61,553 nt of DNA. It comes from Myxococcota bacterium. Lineage in GTDB: Bacteria > Myxococcota_A > Polyangia > Polyangiales > JANWZI01. Numbering within the stretch: the stretch's first letter is position 1; every line of letters starts with the position of its first letter. Positions 49,988 to 58,503 of the stretch are shown here, one piece after another. The stretch spans positions 1 to 61,553 of the forward strand of contig JANWZI010000011.1 in assembly GCA_025054695.1 (NCBI GenBank), written 5' to 3'. The notes below the pieces were generated by a model. That model did no database searches. It saw only the letters and a program-made list of their open reading frames with translations, and was not told the DNA's origin. Made by a program: the position numbers and the translations under genes.

Positions 49988-51946
49988 TCAATCCACGACG
50001 AACGAGAATCGGGCCCCCATGCGGGGCGCCTCGAACCGCGGAAAGCGAATGGTGCGGACCTTCGCAGCGACGCAGCTCTGGAATGCCTCGCTGCCCGGCC
50101 GGACGCTGACGCCCTGCACGGTCCCCTCGCCGAGGATCGCCAGATCGATCGTGACCTGGCCGAGCCGCCCCCCGCGGCGAATCTCCTGGCCGACGCAGCC
50201 GAAGAACGAGTTGATGTGGCGGTTCATCACGCCCGCGACGTCGGCAGGCGTCAACCGCCGCTCGCCGCCGCCGCGCGTCACGTCGCCGATGTCGACCCCC
50301 TGCATCATCGCCTCCTCGTACGAAAGACCTCCCGCGCTCGACGGACGCCGCACCCCACTCGCTCCCCCACCCCGCCTGCGCGGCGGGTCCGGCAGGATCC
50401 CCGCGGTGCCGGTCAGCTCGATCTCGCCCCGCTCGTACAGGTCCGCCAGCTCCGCGTCGGCGACGCGCTCGTCCTGCGCCTGGCGCCGAGAATAGACGAA
50501 GACGCCCGCCGCGACGCCGAGCACGGCCAGCACGCTGACGGCGATGACGATCTTGGCGACGTTGCTCGCCTTCTCGACCTTCACCGATTCGGCGAGCCGT
50601 CGCGCCTGCTGTTCGCGCTCGCGCTTGAGCCGAGCCTGCTCGAGAAATTCGACCAGATCGGGATGGTCGCGCACCTTGCGCCGCTCGCCCGTGTCCATGT
50701 TGAGCAGGCCGTGCTCTCCGAGCACCTCGCTTCGCGCGATGAGCTCGATGAGCTCGCGACCGCTGAACGGGCCGTGGTCCAGATTGTCCTTGACGACCAT
50801 CCAGCGGGGCGCGTCGTTCGCCGTGAATCGCTCCAGTAGCGCGCCGAGGTCGACGCTCGACGCGCGCGCGTCGGCCGCGCCAGGCTCGGGTGCGACGAGC
50901 GAGGCGCGAAGCTGCTCGCCCAGGCTCGCGTCGGCGGGTTGCCGACCCGCGACGGCGGCGACGGGTACCGCGTGGGCAGCGGCGGGCCCGACCGGGGCGA
51001 TGCGCGCTCGCGTCGGCGGAGGTTTCGGCGGCGTAGCGGCGGGCCGCGAGGCGTCCTGCGGCTCGACGGCGATGCCGAAATCGTCGGAGGGGCTCCGGGG
51101 CGGTGCATGGGCCGCGAGCGAAACGAGCGCGGCGTGCAACTCCTCGGCGCTCCCGAAGCGGCGTGCCGGATCGGCCGACAGGGCCCGCAGCAAGACCGCG
51201 TCGAGGTCCGCGCTTGCTTCCGGATGCACCTGCGAAGGGGGAACGAATCCCTCGGCCGGCGAGCGAAGCGTGAGCAGCTCGTAGAGCACCGCGCCCAAGC
51301 CGAAGACGTCACTCGCGGGGGTCGGCTCGCCACCCGCCTTGACCTCGGGCGCGAGCGCCGCCTGTTCGGTCGATCCGAAGCCCGCGGGCCCCGCCGTTCG
51401 CACGACCGCGCGCGCGACGCCCCAGTCGCTCACCTTCACGCGGCCCGAGCGCGTCAGCCAGACCGTCGACGTGCGCAGCGCGCCGTGGCAAGTCGTCGCG
51501 TGCGCCGCCTGCAGGGCGTGACAGACGTGGCCGAGCACGTCGCACGCGCCCCGAAGCGAAATGGGGGTGCGGGGCTCGGCCCCCCCTCGGCGTCGAGCTA
51601 CGACCGACGACAGCGTCACTCCGTCGATCCACTCGGCCGCGACGTACATCGCGCCCGAGCCGAGTGCGCCGACACCGTACGTCACGGCGATGGCCGGGTG
51701 CTCGAGCCGCGCGGCCAGCCGGCACTCCGCGCGGAGCGCCGCCCCGCCGTCCCGCGCGACGAGCGCCGGCGAGACGATGCGGAGCGCGACGCGGTTGCCG
51801 CTCTTGACGTCCCGAGCCTCGAGCAGGGAGCCGATGGCGTCCTCGTGGACCGCGCGCAGCACCTGGAACCGGCCGCCGACCGTCTCGCCGACGGCGGGGG
51901 ACGCAGAGGAGCCGCCGACCTGCGCGAGCGCCCGATCCGACTCCAT
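49988..51946 (-). CDS. Membrane pseudokinase with GYF_2-like and AgmX C-terminal domains
   Basis: 652 residues. Residues 25-285 have the Ser/Thr kinase fold, but the catalytic residues are lost: the Lys site reads VALR56, HRD reads HGA (154-156), and DFG reads DWG (174-176). APE is kept. Residues about 365-440 resemble a GYF_2/GPFSG module. A coiled stretch and a membrane helix (464-485) follow. Residues 565-652 are the AgmX/PglI-type TonB-like domain (VMNRHINSFFGCVGQEI and GQVTIDLAILGEGTVQGVSV) found in myxobacterial gliding proteins. ATG at 51946. It is the first gene of the transporter operon, so probably a non-catalytic cytoplasm-to-periplasm adaptor. Confidence 0.88.
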   Translation of the reverse strand: MESDRALAQVGGSSASPAVGETVGGRFQVLRAVHEDAIGSLLEARDVKSGNRVALRIVSPALVARDGGAALRAECRLAARLEHPAIAVTYGVGALGSGAMYVAAEWIDGVTLSSVVARRRGGAEPRTPISLRGACDVLGHVCHALQAAHATTCHGALRTSTVWLTRSGRVKVSDWGVARAVVRTAGPAGFGSTEQAALAPEVKAGGEPTPASDVFGLGAVLYELLTLRSPAEGFVPPSQVHPEASADLDAVLLRALSADPARRFGSAEELHAALVSLAAHAPPRSPSDDFGIAVEPQDASRPAATPPKPPPTRARIAPVGPAAAHAVPVAAVAGRQPADASLGEQLRASLVAPEPGAADARASSVDLGALLERFTANDAPRWMVVKDNLDHGPFSGRELIELIARSEVLGEHGLLNMDTGERRKVRDHPDLVEFLEQARLKREREQQARRLAESVKVEKASNVAKIVIAVSVLAVLGVAAGVFVYSRRQAQDERVADAELADLYERGEIELTGTAGILPDPPRRRGGGASGVRRPSSAGGLSYEEAMMQGVDIGDVTRGGGERRLTPADVAGVMNRHINSFFGCVGQEIRRGGRLGQVTIDLAILGEGTVQGVSVRPGSEAFQSCVAAKVRTIRFPRFEAPRMGARFSFVVD

Positions 51947-52029
51947 GGAACGGTTCGAACGTAGCCAACAGCGTCGTCGGACGGCAAGAGCGACCCCGTC
52001 GTCGCCGCGCGTCGGCAACGCTCTATGCC

Positions 52030-52058
52030 TTGACCCGGACCGGCACGCGCGCTAGCCA
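52030..52058 (+). promoter_or_regulatory. Putative promoter of tRNA-Thr/mntP
   Basis: TTGACC (52030-52035), 17-bp spacer, TAGCCA (52053-52058). tRNA-Thr starts 20 bp later. Confidence 0.5.
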
Positions 52059-52078
52059 CGCGAGTCCCGTGCGGCGAC

Positions 52079-52150
<72 letters not shown>

Positions 52151-52159
52151 CCGGGCCCC

Positions 52160-52732
52160 GTGCCGTCATTGTCCCTCGTCCCGTTGGGCCTGGGTCTCGC
52201 CGTCGACGCCGCTGTGGTTGCGGCGGCCGCCGGCCTCGGGACCGGAAGGCTGAAGCTCCGCGTGCTGCTCGCCGTCACCCTGGCCTTCGGCGTCGCGCAG
52301 GCCGTGATGCCTCTGGTGGGCGCCTCCGTGATGACGTGGGTCGGCGCTTGGGTCGCGAGCTGGGACCACTGGATCGCGTTCGTCGTCCTGTGCGCTCTCG
52401 GCGTCCGCGCCATCGCACACTCACTCCGGTCCGCGGAGCCCTCGGAGGACGTCGCGCCCTCGCTCCTGACCCCCTTCGGATTGCTCTCCGCAGCGGTCGC
52501 GACCAGCATCGACGCGCTCGGCGCGGGTCTCGCGTTGCCCGCGACCGGCACGAGCCTGCCCCTGGCGGCGAGCGTCATCGGAGCGACGACCGCGGTTTGC
52601 TGCGCGACCGCATACGCCGTCGCGACCCTCACCCGCCGCATTCCGGGCCGCGCATCGGGCGTGCTCGCCGGGCTGGCCCTCGTCGGCGTCGGAATCCACA
52701 TCCTGATCGAGCACCTGGCCACGCACGCTTGA
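52160..52732 (+). CDS. mntP: MntP-family manganese efflux pump
   Basis: Six-helix membrane protein of the MntP family (190 residues). The two internal half-repeats each carry the Asp motif: LGLGLAVDAAVVAAAAGL near the N-terminus and AATSIDALGAGLALPA in the second half. These Asp residues are needed for Mn(II) export in the family. The GTG at 52160 was chosen because the earlier in-frame start lies inside tRNA-Thr. With only 9 bp between the tRNA and the start codon, translation depends on the processed transcript. No yybP-ykoY riboswitch or MntR-type site is visible. Confidence 0.85.
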   Translation: MPSLSLVPLGLGLAVDAAVVAAAAGLGTGRLKLRVLLAVTLAFGVAQAVMPLVGASVMTWVGAWVASWDHWIAFVVLCALGVRAIAHSLRSAEPSEDVAPSLLTPFGLLSAAVATSIDALGAGLALPATGTSLPLAASVIGATTAVCCATAYAVATLTRRIPGRASGVLAGLALVGVGIHILIEHLATHA

Positions 52733-52815
52733 GCCGTGACGGTCCGTCGCACCACGTCACGTCGCCGAATCGTCGATTGCAACCAGCGCAAACCGTCACG
52801 TAGCCTCGGGGCGCG

Positions 52816-54849
52816 ATGACGCGAGACGCACGCCCGGTCGGTTTTCTTCACGCCCTGTTCTTCGTCGGAGCCATGGGCTCCGTCGCGACGTGGACTCCTG
52901 CCCGCGCGCAGGTCTCGTTCACGGGATCGGCGCTGCGCTTCGACTTCTCCGGTTACGCCGGTCGAGGATTCCGGTCACCCCCGATGGGCGGCGAGCTCGA
53001 CTCCGACCACTGGAGCGCGAACAGCAACGGCAACGAATGCGCCTACGGCGCCACGTGCAGCGGCACGCCGTGGGGTCTGGGTGCCTCCGGTGGCGGAGTG
53101 ACCACGGGCGGTATTTACGCCTTCAACGTCCCGGGCACCGCCCCCGCGCTCGGCTGGCAGCCTTCGTCCAGCGCGATGAATCCAGGCGTGATCCGACTGC
53201 GAATCCGAAACGACAGCGGTCTGTTCGCGCACCGGCTCACGCTGTCCTTCGTCGCCTACTATCGCAACGACCAGGGGCGCTCGACGCGGCTCGGCGTCCG
53301 CGCGAGGTTGCCCGGTGGCGTCGTCGACTCGGTCGTCCCGGAAGTGATCAGTCCCGTCGACCCCGTCACGCCACCCTCATGGGAAGCGGCGCCGCGCGGA
53401 GCCAGCGTCGACCTGAGGGCCGTGGGGGGTCTGCGCTCCGGCGAGGTGCTCGAGCTGCTCTTCGAGACAGCCGACGCGCCGGGCGGCGCGGGAAGCCGCG
53501 ACGAGATGGCCGTCGACGATATCGACGTTTCCCTGGCGTTGTGCGGCGATGGCCGGCTCGACCGCGGCGAGGAGTGCGACGACGGCGCCGCCAACGGGAC
53601 GACGCCTTGTGGATGCCGCAGTGACTGCACCCTGGTGCCCGCCGGCGCGACGTGCAGGCCGCAGAGCGGCGATTGCGACCCGCCGGAGGTTTGCGATGGA
53701 TCCTCCGCGGACTGTCCGCCGGACCTGCGCGCGACGGCGGGCACCGAGTGCCGGCCGGCGCGCGGCCTGTGTGACGTCGCCGAGCGCTGCGACGGTAGCA
53801 GCGTCGACTGCCCGCCCGATCGAGTCGCAGCGCGCGGCGTCGTGTGTGGTGAAGCGACCGATCTATGCGACGAGGCCGAGCGGTGCGACGGCACAAGTCC
53901 GCACTGCCCGCCGGACAGGCTCGCTCCGGCGGGCCAGATTTGCCGCGCGTCCGAGGGCCTGTGCGACGTCGAGGAGCGCTGTGACGGGCGTAGCGCCGCT
54001 TGTCCGGCGAACGCGTTCGCCGGCCCCGAGCGAATCTGCCGTGCGAGCCGCGGCGACTGCGATCTCGCCGAGCGCTGCAGCGGCTCGAGCCCGGACTGTC
54101 CGTCCGATGGGCGGGCCGGGCCGGACGTGGTGTGCAGGCCCGCCCGGGGCACGTGTGATCCCGCCGAGCGATGTTCGGGAGCATCGGACGAGTGTCCCAC
54201 GGACGTGCGCGCGCCCGACGGCACCGCGTGCGACGACGGTTCGGTGTGCAACGGCGCGGACGCGTGCCGGGCTGGATCGTGCGTGGCCGTCGGGCCGTCG
54301 CTCGCGTGCGACGACGGCAACCCGTGCACGGCCGACTCGTGCGCCGAGCCCATGGGCTGCCGCAACGCACCGATACCGGGCTGCTGCCTCGACGACGCCG
54401 CGTGCGACGACCGCAATCCCTGCACCCTGGATCGGTGCGAGGCGTCGACTCGACGCTGTGCGCACGAACGCGACCCCGCCTGTGACGACGCCGGCTCGCC
54501 GGAGCCCGATGCCGGCTCGCCGGAACCTGACGGCGGCAGCGCCGCGGACGGCGGTGAGCCTCTGCTCGACGCGGGCGGAGAAGTCGACGGCGGTCCCCCG
54601 CCGCCCGATGGATCGACCCTACCGGAGGCGAGCACGAGTGCCGACGCTGCGGGCGTGGATTCCGCTGCCGTGGATGCATCCGGGCGGCCCGATGCGACCG
54701 TAATTCGCAGAAGCGACGCCGATGCGGGTTGCGCCTGCGCAACGCACCGCGCACGCGGCTGGTCGAACAGCGCGCTACCGCCGCTCGTGGTCGTCGCCTT
54801 CGTGCTTCGACGGCACATGCGTCGTTCGCGTCGTCGCGCACGTCCCTAG
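52816..54849 (+). CDS. Surface protein with tandem Cys-rich repeats and C-terminal anchor
   Basis: Signal peptide ends near PARAQ. Residues about 32-240 form a beta-sandwich-like N-domain. Then CGDGRLDRGEECDDG, a myxobacterial Cys-rich repeat motif, and at residues about 275-470 six tandem repeats of about 35 residues with the pattern CRxxxGxCDxAERCDGSSxDCP, similar in Cys spacing to disintegrins. A second set (CDDGNPCTADSC, CDDRNPCTLDRC), then an Asp/Gly/Pro linker. It ends CACATHRARGWSNSALPPLVVVAFVLRRHMRRSRRRARP-like: Cys, membrane helix, Arg cluster, the layout of MYXO-CTERM sorting tails. It has 677 residues. Probably displayed on the cell surface. Confidence 0.82.
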   Translation: MTRDARPVGFLHALFFVGAMGSVATWTPARAQVSFTGSALRFDFSGYAGRGFRSPPMGGELDSDHWSANSNGNECAYGATCSGTPWGLGASGGGVTTGGIYAFNVPGTAPALGWQPSSSAMNPGVIRLRIRNDSGLFAHRLTLSFVAYYRNDQGRSTRLGVRARLPGGVVDSVVPEVISPVDPVTPPSWEAAPRGASVDLRAVGGLRSGEVLELLFETADAPGGAGSRDEMAVDDIDVSLALCGDGRLDRGEECDDGAANGTTPCGCRSDCTLVPAGATCRPQSGDCDPPEVCDGSSADCPPDLRATAGTECRPARGLCDVAERCDGSSVDCPPDRVAARGVVCGEATDLCDEAERCDGTSPHCPPDRLAPAGQICRASEGLCDVEERCDGRSAACPANAFAGPERICRASRGDCDLAERCSGSSPDCPSDGRAGPDVVCRPARGTCDPAERCSGASDECPTDVRAPDGTACDDGSVCNGADACRAGSCVAVGPSLACDDGNPCTADSCAEPMGCRNAPIPGCCLDDAACDDRNPCTLDRCEASTRRCAHERDPACDDAGSPEPDAGSPEPDGGSAADGGEPLLDAGGEVDGGPPPPDGSTLPEASTSADAAGVDSAAVDASGRPDATVIRRSDADAGCACATHRARGWSNSALPPLVVVAFVLRRHMRRSRRRARP

Positions 54850-54880
54850 GCACGCATCCGAGGGAGCCTCAATGGTCCGA

Positions 54881-55001
54881 TGTCGGGCTCGGACTCCGGC
54901 GCGCGGACCCGGACTCGCATCCGGGCTCGCAGTCGGACCAGGACCCGGCTCCGGACTCCGGTTCGGACTCGGGATCGGACTCTGGATCGGTCTCGGGCCG
55001 G
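54881..55001 (+). repeat. Diverged hexanucleotide array, about 20 units
   Basis: DCTCGG-family units between convergent genes, 31 bp after the surface-protein stop. Unlike the other arrays it shows a phase slip of 2 bp after the third unit, so at least one indel has occurred. Confidence 0.8.
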
Positions 55002-55047
55002 GAGCGGCAGCCGCGATCGCGGTTCTCGGACCGAACGTTCGACGACT

Positions 55048-55671
55048 TCAGAACACCCCGGAGATCAGCGGCACTCGGACCGCAATTGCATCGCCCTCCG
55101 GCGTGGCCCCGATCCCAACGACGGGAAGTGCGAGCCAGCTTCCGGCCGGCGAGATGCGCAACAACCCCGGACCGGATCGCAGCGAAGCGGTCACGCCCGC
55201 CGCGGAGCGACGAGCGCCAGGGCTGGCCGACGGTGGGGTCACGTCCGGATCGAGCTCCTCGATCGGGACGCCCTCGTCCGGCGGAGGTCCCTGCACTTCG
55301 ATGCCCTCGTCGGCCGGATCGTACGCGGTCAGGCTCAACGTGAGTACGGTGGCCGGAATCGCGAGGGCCATTCCAAGCGCCAGGGCGGCGATGGACAGCT
55401 CCGTCTGACCTGTCGCGTCGAGCGCGAAATAGCCTCCGATCGCGCCTCCGGCGGCGCCCACGACCGGAAACACCGCGTACGGCCAGACTTCCTCCATACC
55501 GATGGCCGCCGGCACCACGAAGCCGATCTCGGCACCGACGAGGCCCAACCCGACCGCCCCCTTGAAGTTCGCCTCGACCTGTTCCTGCGCGCGTGCCTGG
55601 CTCGAGGCGAGCGGCCAGGCGGAGAAACCGAGAGCTGTCAGGGCGAGCGCTCGCGTGATCGTGCGGGCCAA
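55048..55671 (-). CDS. Exported membrane protein of unknown family
   Basis: The N-terminus is a good signal peptide (MARTITRALALTALGFSAWPLASSQARAQ). Two or three small hydrophobic, Gly/Ala-rich segments follow (VGLGLVGAEIGFVVPAAIG, VVGAAGGAIGGYFALDA and LALGMALAIPATVLTLSL), and then a periplasmic tail with an acidic region and a final beta-like stretch. It has 207 residues. The start is a TTG at 55671 with GGAGG 5 bases upstream. The fold resembles myxobacterial proteins annotated only as hypothetical. Confidence 0.65.
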   Translation of the reverse strand: MARTITRALALTALGFSAWPLASSQARAQEQVEANFKGAVGLGLVGAEIGFVVPAAIGMEEVWPYAVFPVVGAAGGAIGGYFALDATGQTELSIAALALGMALAIPATVLTLSLTAYDPADEGIEVQGPPPDEGVPIEELDPDVTPPSASPGARRSAAGVTASLRSGPGLLRISPAGSWLALPVVGIGATPEGDAIAVRVPLISGVF

Positions 55672-55694
55672 CGATGCCTCCGTCGAGCGGCAGA

Positions 55695-56705
55695 CTACAC
55701 GTCGGTCGCGGGCGCAGCAACGCGCGAGAACCGGCCTGCGATTCGGCGCACGAACGCGAGGTACGCGACGAGACCGAGCAGGACGGCCCACCACAGCGTC
55801 GCCAGACGACACAGCGCCGTGGCGGCCGAAGCGACCGCACGGTCCATGCGCCCGGCGACCTCGAGCAGCCCGGCCATCCCGGCCTCCGTAACGCCGAGCC
55901 CACCGGGCATCATCGCGACCGCGCCGGCGAGCGTCGAGGCGCCGTAGGCCAGCGCGCAGAGCTGCACGTCGGCCTGCACGCCCAGACCCCGACACAAGAC
56001 GCGGAGCGATTCTACCTCGAAGGCCCAGGCGACGGTCGCGACGAAGGTCCCCAGCAGCAACGGTCCCGGCGCCATGGTGTCCCGAAGCGCGCCGTGCGCC
56101 TCGCGGAGCCGTGGACCGATACGGCGCAGCCCCGGCATGCGCTCGAGCCAGCCGAGTACCGCATCGGCCAGAGGTCGCGACAGCACAACGAGCAGCAGCA
56201 AACCGGCGACGACCGCTCCCACCGCCGCGTAGATCCACCCCCCCTCGACGGCACCGGCACCGGCCGCCGTCAGCAGCACGAGGGCCACGAGGTCGGTCAG
56301 ACGCTCCGAGACGACCAGCGGAGCGGTGCGGGCGATGGGGGCGCCCCGTGACTCGTACAGCATCAACGCCTTGAGCGTCTCGCCGAGCTTGCCCGGTGTG
56401 ACCCCACCCACGAATGCCGCGAGGAACGCGAGCAGGCTCTCGCCCACGGGCACGCGAACCTCGACGAGGTGCAGGTAGTACTGCCAGCGCACGAATCGCA
56501 GTGCGTAGTTGACGGTGGCCAGCGCGACCGCGAGCACCAGCGCACCGAACGGCAGACGGCGGAGCGCAGCCATCATCTGCGACGCGTCGGCCCAGAGCGC
56601 GAGCCCTCCGAAGACCAGCGCGCCGAGCACGGTCGCGACGACCAGCCCCCTCACGAGCCGTCGCAGCGGAACGGCTCCCGCCGCCGACGGACGCGGCGCG
56701 ATCAT
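55695..56705 (-). CDS. LPG-synthase-TM/YbhN-family membrane protein
   Basis: A polytopic protein (336 residues, 7-8 helices) of the lysylphosphatidylglycerol synthase transmembrane/UPF0104 family. The hallmark FVGGVTPGKLGETLKALML is present, with YALRFVRWQYYL before and MMPGGLGVTEAGMAGLLEV after. Members include flippase-like partners of glycosyl- or aminoacyl-lipid synthases. The C-terminal synthase domain of MprF is absent. ATG at 56705, overlapping the small gene upstream as ATGA. The substrate is unknown. Confidence 0.85.
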   Translation of the reverse strand: MIAPRPSAAGAVPLRRLVRGLVVATVLGALVFGGLALWADASQMMAALRRLPFGALVLAVALATVNYALRFVRWQYYLHLVEVRVPVGESLLAFLAAFVGGVTPGKLGETLKALMLYESRGAPIARTAPLVVSERLTDLVALVLLTAAGAGAVEGGWIYAAVGAVVAGLLLLVVLSRPLADAVLGWLERMPGLRRIGPRLREAHGALRDTMAPGPLLLGTFVATVAWAFEVESLRVLCRGLGVQADVQLCALAYGASTLAGAVAMMPGGLGVTEAGMAGLLEVAGRMDRAVASAATALCRLATLWWAVLLGLVAYLAFVRRIAGRFSRVAAPATDV

Positions 56706-56947
56706 CGGCCTTCTCGCATGGCGCGCCACAGAACCCAAGCCGCGAGCAGCGCCAGCGCGATGGCGAGCCCGATGACGAGCGCTGCGGGGGCCTCGAATCC
56801 GAACGCAGGACTCGCCGCGCGCTCTGGTGCAGCCGGAGCATCCGGCGGCTGCGCGTCCGCGCCGGCAGCGAGCCCGATCCCCACGGCCGCGCTCGCGACG
56901 GTCCACGTGCCAGGCGAGTCCACCGCGTGCAGCCTAGCCCGAGGCAC
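56702..56947 (-). CDS. Small exported single-helix protein
   Basis: 81 residues from a GTG at 56947. MPRARLHAVDSPGTWTVASAAVGIGLAAGADAQ looks like a cleavable signal. A Pro/Ala linker and one membrane helix (AALVIGLAIALALLAAWVLW) end in a short basic tail. It is translationally coupled to the LPG-synthase-TM gene (ATGA). A second start at 56923 would weaken the signal. The family is not recognised. Confidence 0.6.
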   Translation of the reverse strand: MPRARLHAVDSPGTWTVASAAVGIGLAAGADAQPPDAPAAPERAASPAFGFEAPAALVIGLAIALALLAAWVLWRAMREGR

Positions 56948-57005
56948 GTCCGGCGCACGCTCACAACGGAGCGTTTCACGCGTGCCCCCATGCCGTGATT
57001 CGCAG

Positions 57006-57221
57006 CCTCGGGCTCGGTATCGGACTCGGCCTCGGGCTCCGACTCGGACTCGGGCTCGGAGTCGGTCTCAAACTCGGACTCGGGCGCGGGCTCGGACTCC
57101 GACTCGGTCTCGGTCTCGGACTCGGACTCGGACTCGGTCTCAGACTCGGACTCGGACTCCGACTCGCGCTCGGACTCGGTGTCGGTCTCGGACTCGGTCT
57201 CGCGTTCGGGCTCACACTCGG
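57006..57221 (+). repeat. Hexanucleotide array, 36 units, in a divergent gene gap; rest of gap 56948-57284 empty
   Basis: Exactly 216 bp (36 units) in unbroken 6-bp phase. ACTCGG, GCTCGG and TCTCGG dominate. It sits 58 bp from the start of the small exported protein (minus) and 63 bp from the DUF4388 gene (plus). It is the only array placed between two 5' ends. Apart from it, the 337-bp gap holds no gene. Confidence 0.92.
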
Positions 57222-57284
57222 CACGCACCCGCGGCGCGTCGAAAAGTTGTCCGCTCCGCCCCTGCCCGTGTATCCGCTCGGCCG

Positions 57285-58283
57285 ATGGGTCCGAGCGCCG
57301 CCGCGACACGTCTCGCCCGCGTCCTCGTCGCCCTCGACCGCGCCGGGGCCACCGGCGTCCTGCACGCACGCGACCACGGCCGACGCGCCGCCATCGCGCT
57401 CGAGCATGGCCTGCTCCGCGCCGTCTCGCTGCATCCCGACGACGGCCCCACGCTCGGTGATCTGCTCGTTCGATCCGGCCGGATGTGCGCCGAAGCGCAC
57501 CGGCGTGCGCTCGAGCGCGCTCCGCCCCCCGCACGACCCGTGGCCAGCTGGATCGTGCATTGCGGCCTGGCCAGTGCGGCGGACGTGCAAGACGCGTTGC
57601 GCGCCCAGCTCGAACATCGACTACGCGTCGTGTTCGGTTGGCTCGCGATGCAACTTCACTTCGAGTCCGGCACGTTCGATGCGGCGCTCCCATCTCCCGA
57701 TCCTCCGATTCGGCTCGCCGACGCCGTCATGGCGTGGCTCCGATCCGAAACAAGCCGGCTCGAGCCGTCTTCCACTGCGGAGGGGCTCGGGGGCGGCCGG
57801 CTCGTGCTGGGTACGTTCGGCCGCTCGCTTCTCGAGCGTGCCGCACTGACCGACGTCGAGCGAGCGCTATTCGAGCGGCTGCGTGACGGCATGGCGGCAG
57901 CGGACATCGTCCGGACGCTCGCGGCAAAGCCCGAGGCCTTGCAGGTGCTGTCCACCTGGAAGCGCGTCGGCGTGTGCCGTACCGCGCTCCCGTCCGGCGC
58001 CCTCGCCCTGCTCGTGCGCAAACGCGCCGAGCTCGCGCGCCGCGTCCCCGCCCCGGTTCTGCTCGAGACGTCCGGTGGTGGCTGTGCGAAGCGCGCGTTC
58101 TCGCGGATCGCGCGCGAGCTGCATCCCGACCGCTTCGCCGCCACGGCCGACCAGGCGCTGCACCGTGCCGCCGCCGACGTGCTCTCTGCCCTGACCGCGG
58201 CCCGCCACCGCCATGCGACTGAATCGCGCCTGCGCAAGCACTGCCCGGCTCCCGATTCGTCGCGCCCCATCGACGCGACCTGA
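57285..58283 (+). CDS. DUF4388 (PATAN) protein with C-terminal J-domain
   Basis: 332 residues, no signal peptide. Residues about 10-125 fit the DUF4388/PATAN fold (TGVLHARDHGRRAAIALEHGLLRAVSLHPDDGPTLGDLLVRSG and WLAMQLHFESGTFDA), a domain linked to two-component and Frz-type signalling in myxobacteria. A winged-helix-like middle follows. The end (KRAFSRIARELHPDRFA...) has the HPD tripeptide and helix pattern of DnaJ J-domains, implying contact with an Hsp70. ATG at 57285. Confidence 0.8.
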   Translation: MGPSAAATRLARVLVALDRAGATGVLHARDHGRRAAIALEHGLLRAVSLHPDDGPTLGDLLVRSGRMCAEAHRRALERAPPPARPVASWIVHCGLASAADVQDALRAQLEHRLRVVFGWLAMQLHFESGTFDAALPSPDPPIRLADAVMAWLRSETSRLEPSSTAEGLGGGRLVLGTFGRSLLERAALTDVERALFERLRDGMAAADIVRTLAAKPEALQVLSTWKRVGVCRTALPSGALALLVRKRAELARRVPAPVLLETSGGGCAKRAFSRIARELHPDRFAATADQALHRAAADVLSALTAARHRHATESRLRKHCPAPDSSRPIDAT

Positions 58284-58503
58284 TAGCGCGCTGGGGTTGC
58301 CGTATGTTGGAAGAAAAGGATGCGTCGAGATGCTGTCCGAACTCGAGTCGGCATCCGGCTCCGAGGCCAACGCGGTCTCCCCCTACCGACCACCGGTCCA
58401 TCACCGCTGAGAGCGCGACGGTGGGGGCGCCCGGACGGAATCGCGGAGCCTCGTCGGTTTCCCCATCGACCCTACGCCTGACCCATGTAAGAAGGCGGGC
58501 GTG

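Noticed and set aside
58330-58410. 26-codon frame before ileS
   Set aside because: Weak ribosome-binding site, no recognisable motif, and it overlaps a diverged hexamer-like stretch. It could be a leader peptide but nothing supports it.
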